Assembly (NCBI RefSeq): GCF_024166365.1
Contig: NC_064842.1
Coordinates: 12,247,001 to 12,311,000 of the forward strand
DNA from: Elephas maximus indicus
Lineage: Eukaryota; Chordata; Mammalia; Proboscidea; Elephantidae
Length of the DNA stretch: 64,000 bases
Direction: 5' to 3'
In this document: piece by piece, positions 32,330 through 44,300 of the stretch
Layout: each line of letters starts with the position of its first letter
How positions within the stretch are numbered: the stretch's first letter is position 1
Position numbers and translations under genes: made by a program
The notes under the pieces: generated by a model
Database searches by the model: none
Seen by the model: only the letters and a program-made list of their open reading frames with translations
Told to the model about the DNA's origin: nothing

Positions 32330-35300
32330 GTGAGTGCGCCCCCGGGCGGGCGGGTGCGGCCCCGGGGTCTCCGCGGTGGCGCTGGCCGGGGGGCTCGGCG
32401 GCCGTGCGGGCTGGGGGCTGGGGGCGCGGACCCTGCGGACTGGGGGCTGGGAGCTGGGGGCTGGGGGCTGGGGGCCGGGGGCGCGGGCCCTGCGGACTGG
32501 GGGCCGGGGGTGCGGGCCATGCGGACTGGGGGCTGGGGGCTGGGGGCTGGGGGCCGGGGGTACGGGCCCTGCGGACTGGGGGCCGGGGGTGCGGGCCATG
32601 CGGACTGGGGGCTGGTGGCTGGGGGCTGGGGGCCGGGGGTACGGGCCCTGCGGACTGGGGGCCGGGGGCTCGGCGGCCGTGCGGGCTGGGGGCCGGGGGC
32701 CGGGGGCGCGGGCCCTGCGGACTGGAGGCCGGGGTGCGGGCCATGCGGACTGGGGGCTGGTGGCTGGGGGCCGGGGGTACGGGCCCTGCGGACTGGGGAC
32801 CGGGGGCTCGGCGGCCGTGCGGGCTGGGGGCCGGGGGCGCGGGCCCTGCGGGCTGGGGGCCGGGGGCCGGGGGTGCGGGCCCTGCGGACTGGGGACCGGG
32901 GGTGCGGGCCGTGCGGACTGGGGGCTGGGGGCGCGGGCCGTGCGGACCCAGCGCGGGAGTGGGCGAGCCGCGGGTCCCTGAGCTGCTCCCTTCCACCTCT
33001 GCCGGCGCCGGGCAGGCGGTCCTGACTGTGGGGGGCTGCACCACCCACTTGTTGCCGGCATTTTCTCTTTCCTTTGCTGACCGAGGCGGGGATCGGCGTG
33101 GCCCCCGGCCGCCCCCTACCCTGCCCTGCACGGGTAGGAGAGGAGATGGGGCTGCGCCCTGCGGGCCCTGGGCTTCCCACGCTGCAACCGAGAGGTTTCG
33201 TGCCCCCGCCGCGGGGACCTCGGTCGGTGCAGTGGCGGGGGCAGATGCGCCAAGGGCTGGTGGGCGCCTTTCTAGTGGCAGATTGACGGTGAGGATCGGA
33301 AGAGGCGCACTGGCGCTGTCCCTGCGCCCTCAGCTTTACTGGCATTTTGGGCTCCTACTGCCTTTTGAACAGCGATTGGAGTTTAGGTTTGGGACCGGCC
33401 TGGAGTCCACGCACGCAGTGTATTCCAAGGTCTCCGCCCCGACTCTGCCTCAATCCTGTCATTTCTGCGCATGGAAGCCTCCCTGCAAACTGTCAGGGCA
33501 GCAGGAAGGCCAACATCTCCATCTCGAAAGGGGCGGAGGATCAGCATCAGCCACCTGAGATAGGCAGCCGCCTCTCCAGTGCGCAGGAAGCGAAACTGTC
33601 CCCCAGTCCTGGATTGTGGGCAGTGTGGAGGGCAGAGATCTTCAGACTCAGATGAAGAGGGTTGTTAAATTAATAGCAATAAATACTCCAAGGATCTTAT
33701 AAGCCAAATCACCCTTGGCTTTAGACACTTGTGTTGTTGGAATCCCTTCCTACGTGTTTGGTGGACTGGGACTTACTGACAATCGCTGCAGAAATGGTAG
33801 TTCATAAATTGTAAGCAATACATATAGAAAAATATTCATTCTGAAAAGGCCAAGAGGCCTACAGTTTGCTACTTATATTCAAATTGGTGTTATTTGCAAA
33901 CAAATTTCACGAGTGGAAGAGTTATATCACTACAGCACCATTCAAGAAGACAAAAAAAAAAAAAAAAAAAGCCACTGCTGTCAAGTCGATTCAGACTCAT
34001 AGCGATCCTATAGGACAGAATAAAACTGCCCCATAGAGTTTCCAAGGAGCCCTGGAGGATGTGAACTGCCGACCTCTTCGTTAGCATCTGTAGCACTTAA
34101 CCACTACACCACCAGGGTTTCCAGTCAAGAAGATGCGATTGCTAATTTGTGTTAAGCCCTCCTTGGAGGTTACCTTAGGGCTGGTGTAAACAAGCACCCT
34201 AAAGGCAGCAAAACTTCCACTAGTACTTCTTCCTTCAGTTTTCTCAGCACAAAACCAGGCTATTCGCAAGCAGGGTTGAGTATGGCAAAATGTTTGCTAT
34301 CCTTTGCTTTCCAGCACTCTCCTACCTGGGTCCCTCGATGTAAGTTACCTGCAGATTCATATCATTGCTGAGGCCTCAGGATAAAGAAATGGTGTTGGAA
34401 GGGCCCACAGTTGTACAGTAACTTGAGAAATGATGTGTGTACAAACAGATGTGACCCAACACAACCGGCACCAGCAAGAGCAGGGCCTGGGTCTGTGCGG
34501 TGTTGTATGAAATAGTCAGCGAGGTGTTGGTGCAAGGTGTGTTTGTGTGCTTTTCACATAGCGGAAGCACTCGTGCATTATGTGGTCATTGGACATAGTG
34601 TTATAAATCCTCCACGATCTATTCTTAGGGTGACAAGAGTAACACTGCCGTTTCCAGTTCTGCTGGACCCCCCATCACCTTCAGCCTGGTCTCTCATCCT
34701 ATTAGATCTGAGTTAGGATGCTGACATGTATTAAGAGTCACATTTTAGCTTTAGAAAGGAAACAGCCTCTGAATCTATATTGTTGTTCCTCGAATACATT
34801 TTTATGTATTTTATTGCTAATTGACTTTTAGAAAAAACATCTCCATTGCATCCTTTTTTTTTTTTCGCTACATAAACGCACTTACTGTTCATTTCATTTT
34901 ACATGTGCATTACAAACTGTGTATTTGGCCCCCCCCCCCCAAATACTGCTTCTACCAGTTTCAAATTGAGTGTGGTTTGAGTCCTGCATTTGAAGCTGAA
35001 GGTAACTGACCTAATCCCACAGTTTTGCTTGGTCCCTACCACAGGTGATGTCCACTTTTGATTGTGTTTATAGAAAAATAGAAACAAGAGTATTTCTTCC
35101 TTTGTTTGTTTTGAAATCGTCTTAATGTTGAATACAGTCAACATTATTTACCTTCAGCGACTATCGCCTTGTTACGTGATTGGATCCATAAGATGGTACG
35201 GTATCCCTTCCTGCGAGATTAATCAGGTGCTGGGGAGAAAACACAACATGGCTGTAAATGAAATCGACAGTGTTTACTGCTCCCTGGCAGCAGCTGCAGC

Positions 35301-38300
35301 CACTTAAAGGTGGTGCCTTTTAGTGGTTAGTTCAAGTTAATTGACCCCTTGGGGGTTCCAGGGTGCTCTTTCCAGCTCCCTGTTATTTCTGCATGTAGCC
35401 ATGCTTAAGCCAGCCAGTGTCCGTGTTTCAGTTACCCATTTGCAAAATGATGCTTTTCATGATTATGAAACAGCAAAAATTGAGGATTAGAGGGTTAGAC
35501 ACGGGAACCCAAGAGCTTCACCCGAGATCGGCCATCTGTGATGTGGACACATAAATTTGTTTCTCAGCATCACCTACAGGGAAAAATGGGAAGAGCTTTC
35601 CTTCCCTCTGTCTCTGCTGCACCTTGTGATATAGAACAATAACTAGTTACCAGCTGCCATCAAGTCGACTTTGACTCACGGTGCCCCCATGTGTGTCACA
35701 GTAGAACTGTGCTCCATAGGTTCTCAATGGCTCACTTTTTGGAAACAGATTTCTGGTTCTTTCTTCCAAGGCACCTCTGGGTGATTCTGGATGAACTTGA
35801 ACCTCCAACTTTTTGGCTAGCAGCCAAGCACTTTAACCCAGGGACTCCTGTAACGATAAAGCTCTAAAGATTTTAGATATTTTGAGAATATGAGCTGAAA
35901 GTCATTCCAGCGGGTACTGGAGAAACTTGACGGTTTAGAGTGGATTCTTGTATTTCCTGATAAATCACTGTGGACTGTAAAAGTTGAATCCTGATATCCG
36001 GTTAATTTTTTGTCTCTTTTATATACAGTGTTAATGTACCGGGGTGAGGCTCTAGACGATTTCACAGGCCCAGACTGTCGATTTGTGAATTTTAAAAAAG
36101 GTGATCCTGTATATGTCTACTATAAACTGGCAGGGAAATCGCCTGAAGTTTGGGCTGGAAGTGTAAGTAAAAATTTGTTATACCTTATTTCCTTACTTTT
36201 TATCAGCTTGTTTAGCACTGTAGATTTAAATAATTGTTTTCTTGGGGTGTTTGGGGCGGTTAACCTGTCCTTTCTGCTAGACTGAAAAAAGATGACTCTG
36301 TGTCCCCAGTGGGCATCAGACCTGGCAGAGAGCAGGGCTCAGCAAAGGTCTCTTAAGTAGGATTGAACTGATTCTGGCTATTGCTCTCAGCAACAAGTTC
36401 TAGGTCTTCCAGCCTTGGGTGTTCCACACATACTAAAGGTTGAAATGGTGAAAAGTCTTAGTTTCATTGCTTCAAAAAGGAAGGAACTGTTCTTTCATAG
36501 GATTCACGGGCATTAGACTTACTCCTGTAAACTGTGTGCAAGATAGTGTTTCAGGCATGCATGTTTCGAGTTGATTTTATGTGTATTTTATTTTCTATAA
36601 TTACATCATTAATATTTACAGGAAAATTGGCATCCCTCTGAATAATGTTACCCAATTCTTCGTGCTCTTAGTCATGTGTTTAAAAAACAAAATGCCATTT
36701 TTGTTGTATGCTTAGCTGCCTGTTGGCTTTTAGCAACTACAGGTCGTGCTTTTTTGCTTCTCAGACACTTGCTTCTGCAGGCTCCCCAGGCACTCTGTTT
36801 CCAGCTAGTTTCATGGATGCCCTGCTATCAGACATGAAAATCAGTGCAGGGCTGAAGTTTGTAAGGAGGAGACTCACCCAGAGTAGCCTCATTGAGAGGT
36901 TTATGAGTTATTGTCCTTTCCTTTTTAAGAAGTGTGGTGTGTGGACTATTTATGAAAGCAGAAGGGTCTATAATGACCTTTGGGTTATCCCAAACAGAGG
37001 GATACCCAGTCTCAACTGTGTGAGTTTTCACCCTCAAGGGAACATCAAACAAACAGCAGCAATTGAGGCTTGAGATACCCCCATATGGAAAAACAGATTC
37101 ATTTTATTGGCACTCTAGATTCCTAGGGAGACTCTTGAAAAGTCAAGCGGTCAGTTACAACAACCCTGGTCTCTAGGCAGAATCCCAGTTGAGTCACACC
37201 ATACAGGGAAGAATCTGTTCTGTATCTTTCAAGTCTATTGAACAAGATTTCTTTATTATCTTGGAAATTATTTTCCTTGTACTGAGGCTGCATTTTTGTA
37301 TAATGGTTAAGTTCTTTTTCCCTGGATAAATGAACTCAGTGTGCGTTTTCCCACCACCCCACTTTTTGCTCATGAAATCTAGAAATCCTGCCTATCTTCG
37401 AGTCCTAACTCTCATCCTGCTGCCTTCTTGGGGAAGCGGATTGACAGGACTTTCTTCCACGGTACCACCCGGTGGGTTCGAACTGCCAACCTTTTGGTTA
37501 GTGGCCAAGCACGGAAATTTCGTACCACCAGGGACCTTTAACTCCCTATAAAGCCAAAGCTCTGTAACGGAAGGGGCCACGTCTTATAGGGCGAGGACGC
37601 GTACTTGTATTTACCGCGATCGTAGTGTGTGTAACTGTTCTCTTGAAGCAATGTTTGGCTTTTTTCACGTCAAAGCAACAATTGCTTGGCAAGGGTGATA
37701 AACAGGAGCAAAATCAAGCACTGAGTGGACAGGTGGACGTAAAGATAACTCTGACTCATGAGGGCCCACAATCCTGCCATATTTTTTTTGTGAGACCATA
37801 AGAAATGGGACACCACCCAGTTGATAAACATGGAGCTTTATATGAACTGTAGTCTCAGTGGACAAAGATTAGACAAAGATAAATGTATTTCCTCTCTCCA
37901 TATATCTCTGATTCCTTTCTCTTCTCTAAAATATCTTTAATAAAATTTTCCCCAGAAGGGAAAAGTGTATTTTCCTTAGTTTTACCTCTCATTTCTCGAA
38001 CCTGATGGTTGAGGAAATGAACAATTCTCTCTCAGCAGTTTTCAAAATGACTCTTGTTTCTTTGTCTTAAGTCTTTTTTGGTTTCTTAGAATTTTAGGCT
38101 TTAACCGCCAATATGGCACCTTTTGATTTCAGTGTCTTATCTAATCTTCATGGCAGTATTCTACTGCTAATACTGGCTTTCAGGTAGTGGGCAGAAATAA
38201 CAAAAGCACTCAGGAATGGGGATTATTATAGTTACTGATAAGATGGGCTTTTTTTTTTTTTTCTTTTTGTGCATTTGACCCGTGTATCAATCTCCCTCTT

Positions 38301-41300
38301 TTTTAATGACTGGGAAGAGGTCTACTCTCCCTTTCAGACAGTAGCTAGGAAAAGGCAGTGTATGTTTCCCAAGAGAACACACTTTTATACCTTAGTTGCT
38401 AGTGCTGAAGGTGCATTGGGTTATTTTCCATAGAGATTTAATTTACATGAAGCTGTAGCTTGGTGTGTAGATTCATATGAATTACATTACGGTTTTATCT
38501 TCCCTCAAAATACCTGTAAATGTAGTTTTTGAAAAAGCCAGTATAGCATCTAATATCAAGAAATATTTGCTTTTTGCTGTAGTGGTCATACATTTCAGAA
38601 ATTTTATATTCTTTTTACTTATTATTTTTCATGGCTGTTTATTGGTTTAAGAAAGATAATAAGTACTGAGTAATGCAGTGAAATATATAGGTAAATTCTC
38701 ACTAGAGGTCATTTGGAATTGTGGTTCACACCAGCTTGGATTTGCATAGTTTTAATTAAACAACATACAATAATTATCTCTTATGCAGATCTCTTATCTA
38801 TTTAAAAGTCTAACAGTGTGTGCCCTGTGCTTAGAATTAAGCTGAATATTGAAAAGAAAACTTCAATTTTAGAAACATTGGTTTCACAGTATTATGTACT
38901 TAATCTTTATTGGAATATCTCAGTATAATTATAATAGCAACTATCTTATTTTTATATATCTATCTGTGTATTTCCTTTCACTATTAACAAGTCTCTTATT
39001 TGTATTTCTCATACAGAATTTTTACTGATATTTGTTGCTTTTGCCTATTCTTTCATATAGGTTGGGCGTATTTTTGGATATTTTCCAAAGGATTTAATCC
39101 AGGTAGTTCATGAATATACTAAAGAAGAGTTACAACTTCCAACAGATGTAAGTCATGCATTTTTGTTTTTGTTCTTGATTATAAATTAGCTTATAAATTC
39201 ATCAGTTAAATTAATTTAACTATTTTTGGAAGGCTTTGAATGTTTTGTTTTTTTGGTCAGGAAAAAAGGAGCCCTGGTGGTACAGTGGTTAAGCACTCGG
39301 CTGCTAACTGAAAGGTCAGCGATTCAAACCCACCAGCTGCTCCACAGGAGAAAGATGTGGCAGTCTGCTTCCGTAAAGATTTACAGCCTTGGAAACCCTA
39401 TGGGGCAGTTCTACTCTGTTCTATAGGGTCTGTACGAGTCAGAATCAATTCAATAGCAATGGGTTTGGGTTTGGTTTTAGTTTAATGGTTGTATATGATA
39501 TTTTAATTTGGGATGAAACTACCTTAAGAAAGGAAGGAAAGAAGGAAGGAAACATTTGAAAAGAATTTAAAGGAGACTAATCACATAGTTATCTAGTATA
39601 TTGAAGTACATATTCTTATATCAGGCTGCACACTCTTACACAGGGCTTTTCTTTGCTACTTTATATGTGAAAAAATTAAGAATTCAACATCTTTGTTTCT
39701 AGTTATTAAGAGGTTAATAAGTTCTTTTTGTAAGCAAAAGGAGGAGGTGTCCCAATTGGAAAACTACTCACTGGATAACTGTTAGACATTTTAAGTATTT
39801 ATAAATCATGATAAATAAATCAAAGCCTAAATTGTGTACTAGGCCAGAAATGTAAACTTATTATGGACTTTTTTAGTGATTTAAGGGTTACAGTTATAGA
39901 TTTGGAAGGAGTCCTGGTGGCACAGTGGTTAAGAGCCCAGGCTGGTAACCAAAAGGTCGGCAGTCCGAATCCACCAGGCGCTCCCTGGAAAGCCCGTGGG
40001 GCAGTTCTACTCTGTCCTATAGGGCTGGAATGTGTCAGAATTGACTTGATGGCAGCGGGTTTGGTTTTGGTTTTATAGATTTGGAAAAGGGAGCCTGAGA
40101 GTTTCAGGTGAGGTCTGGTCTCAAATCTGTAAGGTCCTGGCTGTACATTCTATGAGGCATTCCTCTATGGTACACGGACTTAAAGCAGCTTTATAACTAA
40201 AAGAATTTTGTGTTCTGGGATCCTCATTCCAGCTGATTATTTCCTGGAGTTTAAAAGTTTATAGCAGTGGGTGCTTCACTTTCCCTCAGCAGCCTTTGAG
40301 GGGCTCTTTGTTCGGAGTTGGTGCAGAGCATGCAAGCTGCTGGCCCCAGCAAATCTTGGGTGAGGCTGGCGGAGCAGGTGACGCCTCAGAACTATCTGCT
40401 GTTCTTACAGTTTCTCCTTGATAATCTAGAGCATCACAGAATCGGCCCCGTCGTCTATCTGACCTCACTGCTGATGGAGAGACTGCCCAGGATATAGGTG
40501 TGAGGCAGCGGGTCAGGGGTCACAGAAACCTCACCAGCTTGGGATTTACCTTCTCACAGACGCTCACTGCATGTTCTGTCAACATTAAGAAAACAGCTGG
40601 GAAATGAGTGTGACTGAAAGAGGAAACCATTTATCCTTACTCCACCGGGCAGGTCTCCCCAGAATACAGTGAGACATTAGTTAGGAGAAGAAAATTATCT
40701 TTGTTAGCTTTTAACTTTTCCCTCAATCTGTATCTTTTTTTCATTTTTATTTATTTTTTGAGCTCATTTGTTCATTAGTGTAGGAAGGATGAATGTAGAT
40801 TTACAGATAGTTCTGATGGCAGATCTCAGTGATTACCCAGAACTCTGGTTGACATCAGGGTATATCCCTTACAGAATCTTGTTTTCCAGTTGTTCTTGTA
40901 GTAATAATTAAGCAGGGAGGCCCCCTTGAGACCATTCTTTGTCCCTTTAAATTTTCGCTTCCACGTACCTGTATCTCAATAAGATACTTCTTAAGCTGAT
41001 TTATCTTTCCCAATCCAGGGAAATTGTGAGCCAAAAATCCAGGTAGAATTAGAGCCTGAGAGCTGGGTGAGCAGAGTGGAGTCTAGAGGGCATGGTGGTA
41101 GAGAAGCTGGATGGTCTTCCATCTTCTCCTGGGCAGATTATTGTGACAGAACATCAGACGTAGATGTTGGGAGTTGGGGACCCAATAATGACACCCCTCT
41201 TTCCCCAACTGTATGCGGAACAAATTGAGAGACCCAGGTGTCAGGCAGATGGAGAATAAAATGTCAACATTATTACCTGATAAAACTTTTTGGAGAATAC

Positions 41301-44300
41301 AGCTCAATTGTGCAGCAATAGTGGGCTTTCTGACATTTCATCTATAATGGGACAGATTTACACAGCCAGATAGAGCTAGCCAACTGGGGGCCCCGCCGAA
41401 GGGGGTCTGTCCCCATAAAACGGAGAGCAGGAAGAACAGAGGATTTTGTGTGTGCCAAAGAGAAACAAGGGACAGGGTCAGTAAGCCCACAGCCATACCA
41501 GTCATTCCTCCTCTGGGGAAGAGAGAAGGAGGGAAGCCAGGAGCACGACTCGAGTAGAGGAATGGAAGCTGGACGCCAGGCAAACGTGGATTCCGGCCTC
41601 TGATCCTCTACTGCTGAAGAACCGTCATCACCTAGGGTGGCACAAAAGCCCGGGGAGAGCCAAACAAGAATCTGGGTTGTCCCCGTCGTTAGCATGGGTA
41701 GGAATTTATTCTGTGACGTGTGGTTAGTGAGTGACACCAATAATGTTTTTCTTTCCCTTACAGGAGACAGATTTTGTTTGTTTTGATGGAGGAAGAGATG
41801 ATTTTGATAATTATAACATAGAAGAACTTTTAGGATCTTGGGAATTATACGACTCTGCAACTGGAGATTCTGAGAGAGCCACAGAACAAACTTCTGAGCA
41901 TATGAAAAAGCCTCATGAAGTATCTGAGGAAAGTGACCCTGAACCTGAACCCAAAGAAGCCAACTTAGAGGAAGGTGAAAGTTTATTCTCTGAAGACACC
42001 GAGGATCTAGAAGAAAGATTTGAGGTTGGGAAGAATCACCCTCATGCAAATGGTCAAACAGACAATGCTCAGGGAGAGCAATCTTCATTTGACCCTTTTG
42101 AGGAAATGCTACAAGAGAAACTAAAAGTGCCAGAAAGTGAAAACAACAAAACCAGCAATGGTTCTCAGGTGTCAAGTGAACAGGAGAAGATTGATGCTTA
42201 TACACTTCTGAAAAAAGAAATGACTCTGGACCTGAAAACCAAATTTGGCTCAACTGCGGACGCATTTGTATCGGACGATGAGTCAACCAGACTTGTTACT
42301 TCATTAGAAGATGATTTCGATGAGGAATTGGATGCTGAATATTACACAGTTGGGAAAGAGGATGAGGACAGTAAAGAAAACTTTGATGAGATACCATTAC
42401 TCACCTTTACAGACGGAGAAGATACGAAAACTCCCGTGAAATCTGAAGTTGAGAAATATTCAACAGATAAACACCAGAAGTCCAACGAAGAAAATATGAT
42501 TGAGGTAGCTCAGCCTCCTGGCATCAAAGATGATGATAAAAATATAATAGCCACGTTGGGGGATACTATCTTCTCTATTGTCACAGGAAGTGAAGAAAAA
42601 ACAGGAACGATGGATTTAGAGAGTTCTAATTCAGCGGAAGAAAAGGAAGATGATGTGTTAGTTCCGGATAGCAAACGGGGGGAAGCACAATCAGCAATAG
42701 ATTCTGTTGACCCTGAAGAGGCAGAAGATGGCCTTTTGATTGTAGAAATTCCTAAAACAAATGATGACGAAGACCCAGAAATGGACACAGAACTTGACAT
42801 TAAAGAAAAAGGCAGGAAAGTTCAGGAATCCAAAAGGGGCCTGGTACAAGATGAGACAGAATTAGAGGATAAGAAGCAAGAAGAGACGACTGTGCCTGTT
42901 ACTACTCAAAGCAGTAACCTCAACTCTTTGCTAGCTGCGGAGAAGGGTAAAGAAACATTAAAATCAGCCTTTGATAACAAAGAAAAGGACCAAAATGAAG
43001 CAGCTATTCATATCTCAAAGGAAACACCCCACGAAGAAAGGCCTGGTGAACGTGTTTTGGAAGGTGGTGCAGACAGTGAACCTGTACCTAAAGCTGCAGG
43101 GAATCAAATGAAGAAAGACAAGCTCAGACAGGAATCCGTGGCTATTGGACCAGGCTTAGGAGACGACCAGCCCAATGCATCCCAAGACGCTGTGGAGGAC
43201 GTGGATGTTCAGGAAGGTGGACCAGAACCACACACTCGTTCAGTGGAGCATCAGGATGAGGAATTTAAAGAGGAGCTAGTTCTTAGAACTCAAAACCAAC
43301 CTAGATTCTTCTCTCCAGATGAAATGGGTTTGCACACAGACCTGGAAGGAGAGGTTCCAGTTCAGGGACGAAATCTTTCTTGGCAACAAGAAAGGGATGT
43401 GGCGGCTGCAGTTACTAAGCGTATGAATGAGAAGAGAAGGCTCTCTGAGGGAGAAGTCAAAGAGGACACCTCAGATAAAGAGTCTGTTCATCACAAGGCA
43501 GTGCAGGGCACACAGGAAGTGGAAAACAGAGGCCAGACCAACAGCGCAGAAGTACTGGGTCTCCATACAGAAGAGTCTCAGGCGGAAGATGATGATTCAG
43601 TCCCTGAAGAGCTGCTGGAGGATGAAAACGCTGTAAGTGCAAAACAGTCTAAAGAAAAAGACACTGGGATTCAGGACAGGAGGTTAGAGGTTAATCTGCA
43701 AGCCCCTGAAAGAGCTATTTTAGAGACCTCTAATCCTGATCCAGAAACTGGAGAAAACAAAGTAGAAACAGGTGTGATTTTGGAGATTGAAAGAAAAAAT
43801 GAAACTGTGGCCAAAGGGGCAGATATGCTAGAGGGGGGACCAGCTAGTATAGAGGTGGAAAAGGAAGAAAGCCCTCTTGTAGATAAGAAAACACATAGAC
43901 CATCTGAAGTAAGTGACTTCCCTTACATAAAAAAAATTCGGACTCCAGAGTTAGGTGAACTGTTTCAGAATAAAGATTCTGATGACCTTAAAGAAGACAA
44001 CCCTGTGGAACAGCCAAAGACCTCAGGGTTTGCGGAGAAGCCTGAGGTAGAGGAACTTTCAAAAGAGGACCATGAGGATTTACAGAAATTCATGGGCCCA
44101 GAAAGCCAGTGGTCTGCTTCTGAAGAACTTGAAGATGACCTGTTTCATTGGGCTCCACATAAAACTATGAAGCCAGAACACAGTGACAATGAGAAGGACT
44201 TCCCTATAATAAGGAGCTTTTTTAAAGAACAGCAGTCTTTGCAACGATTCCAGAAGTACTTTGATGTCCATGAACTGGAAGCCATGTTCCAAGAAATGTC

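Larger units (their letters stand above)
31600..33300 (+). promoter_or_regulatory. MIA3: MIA3 CpG island and promoter
   Basis: The base composition is strongly GC- and CpG-rich over about 1.7 kb, centred on the MIA3 ATG at 32197. No TATA box is seen near the start, while GC boxes (CCCCGCCC) are packed at 31915-32160, as is usual for a broad housekeeping promoter. The transcription start probably lies between about 32000 and 32190, which would leave a short 5' UTR. The + strand is C-rich upstream of the ATG and G-rich downstream, so skew flips across the start. No head-to-head partner gene is visible. Confidence 0.85.
32946..36028 (+). other. MIA3 intron 1 remainder
   Basis: The CpG island fades by about 33300. 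Below it are two antisense AfroSINEs (33951-34124 and 35647-35850), a C run (34930-34940) and short T runs. No exon or other gene is recognised. The acceptor 'tttatatacag' sits at 36018-36028. Confidence 0.6.
39148..41763 (+). other. MIA3 intron 3
   Basis: Two sense AfroSINEs (39268-39480 and 39908-40072) are present. The stretch 41040-41660 is less AT-rich and keeps an 81-codon minus-strand ORF (41583-41338). It may be an old ERV piece, but I see no decisive motif. The acceptor is 'tttcccttacag'. Confidence 0.55.

Noticed and set aside
31414-33345. Very long ORFs on both strands over the CpG island (up to 643 codons, Pro/Gly/Arg/Ala-rich)
   Set aside because: They run across the GC-box array and the intron 1 minisatellite, are present in several frames at once, and have simple repetitive composition. 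They reflect stop-poor GC-rich DNA, not genes.
41040-41660. Possible endogenous retroviral LTR or leader in intron 3
   Set aside because: Composition and one minus-strand ORF hint at it, but I could not find LTR ends, a target duplication or a defined motif.
41731-41763. In-frame ATG upstream of MIA3 exon 4 as an alternative start
   Set aside because: It lies in the polypyrimidine tract of the intron. The acceptor at 41763 and the phase-0 join to exon 3 explain the exon fully.
41342-42286. 314-codon minus-strand ORF overlapping MIA3 exon 4
   Set aside because: Most of it is the antisense shadow of the coding exon, whose sense frame matches MIA3 over its whole length.
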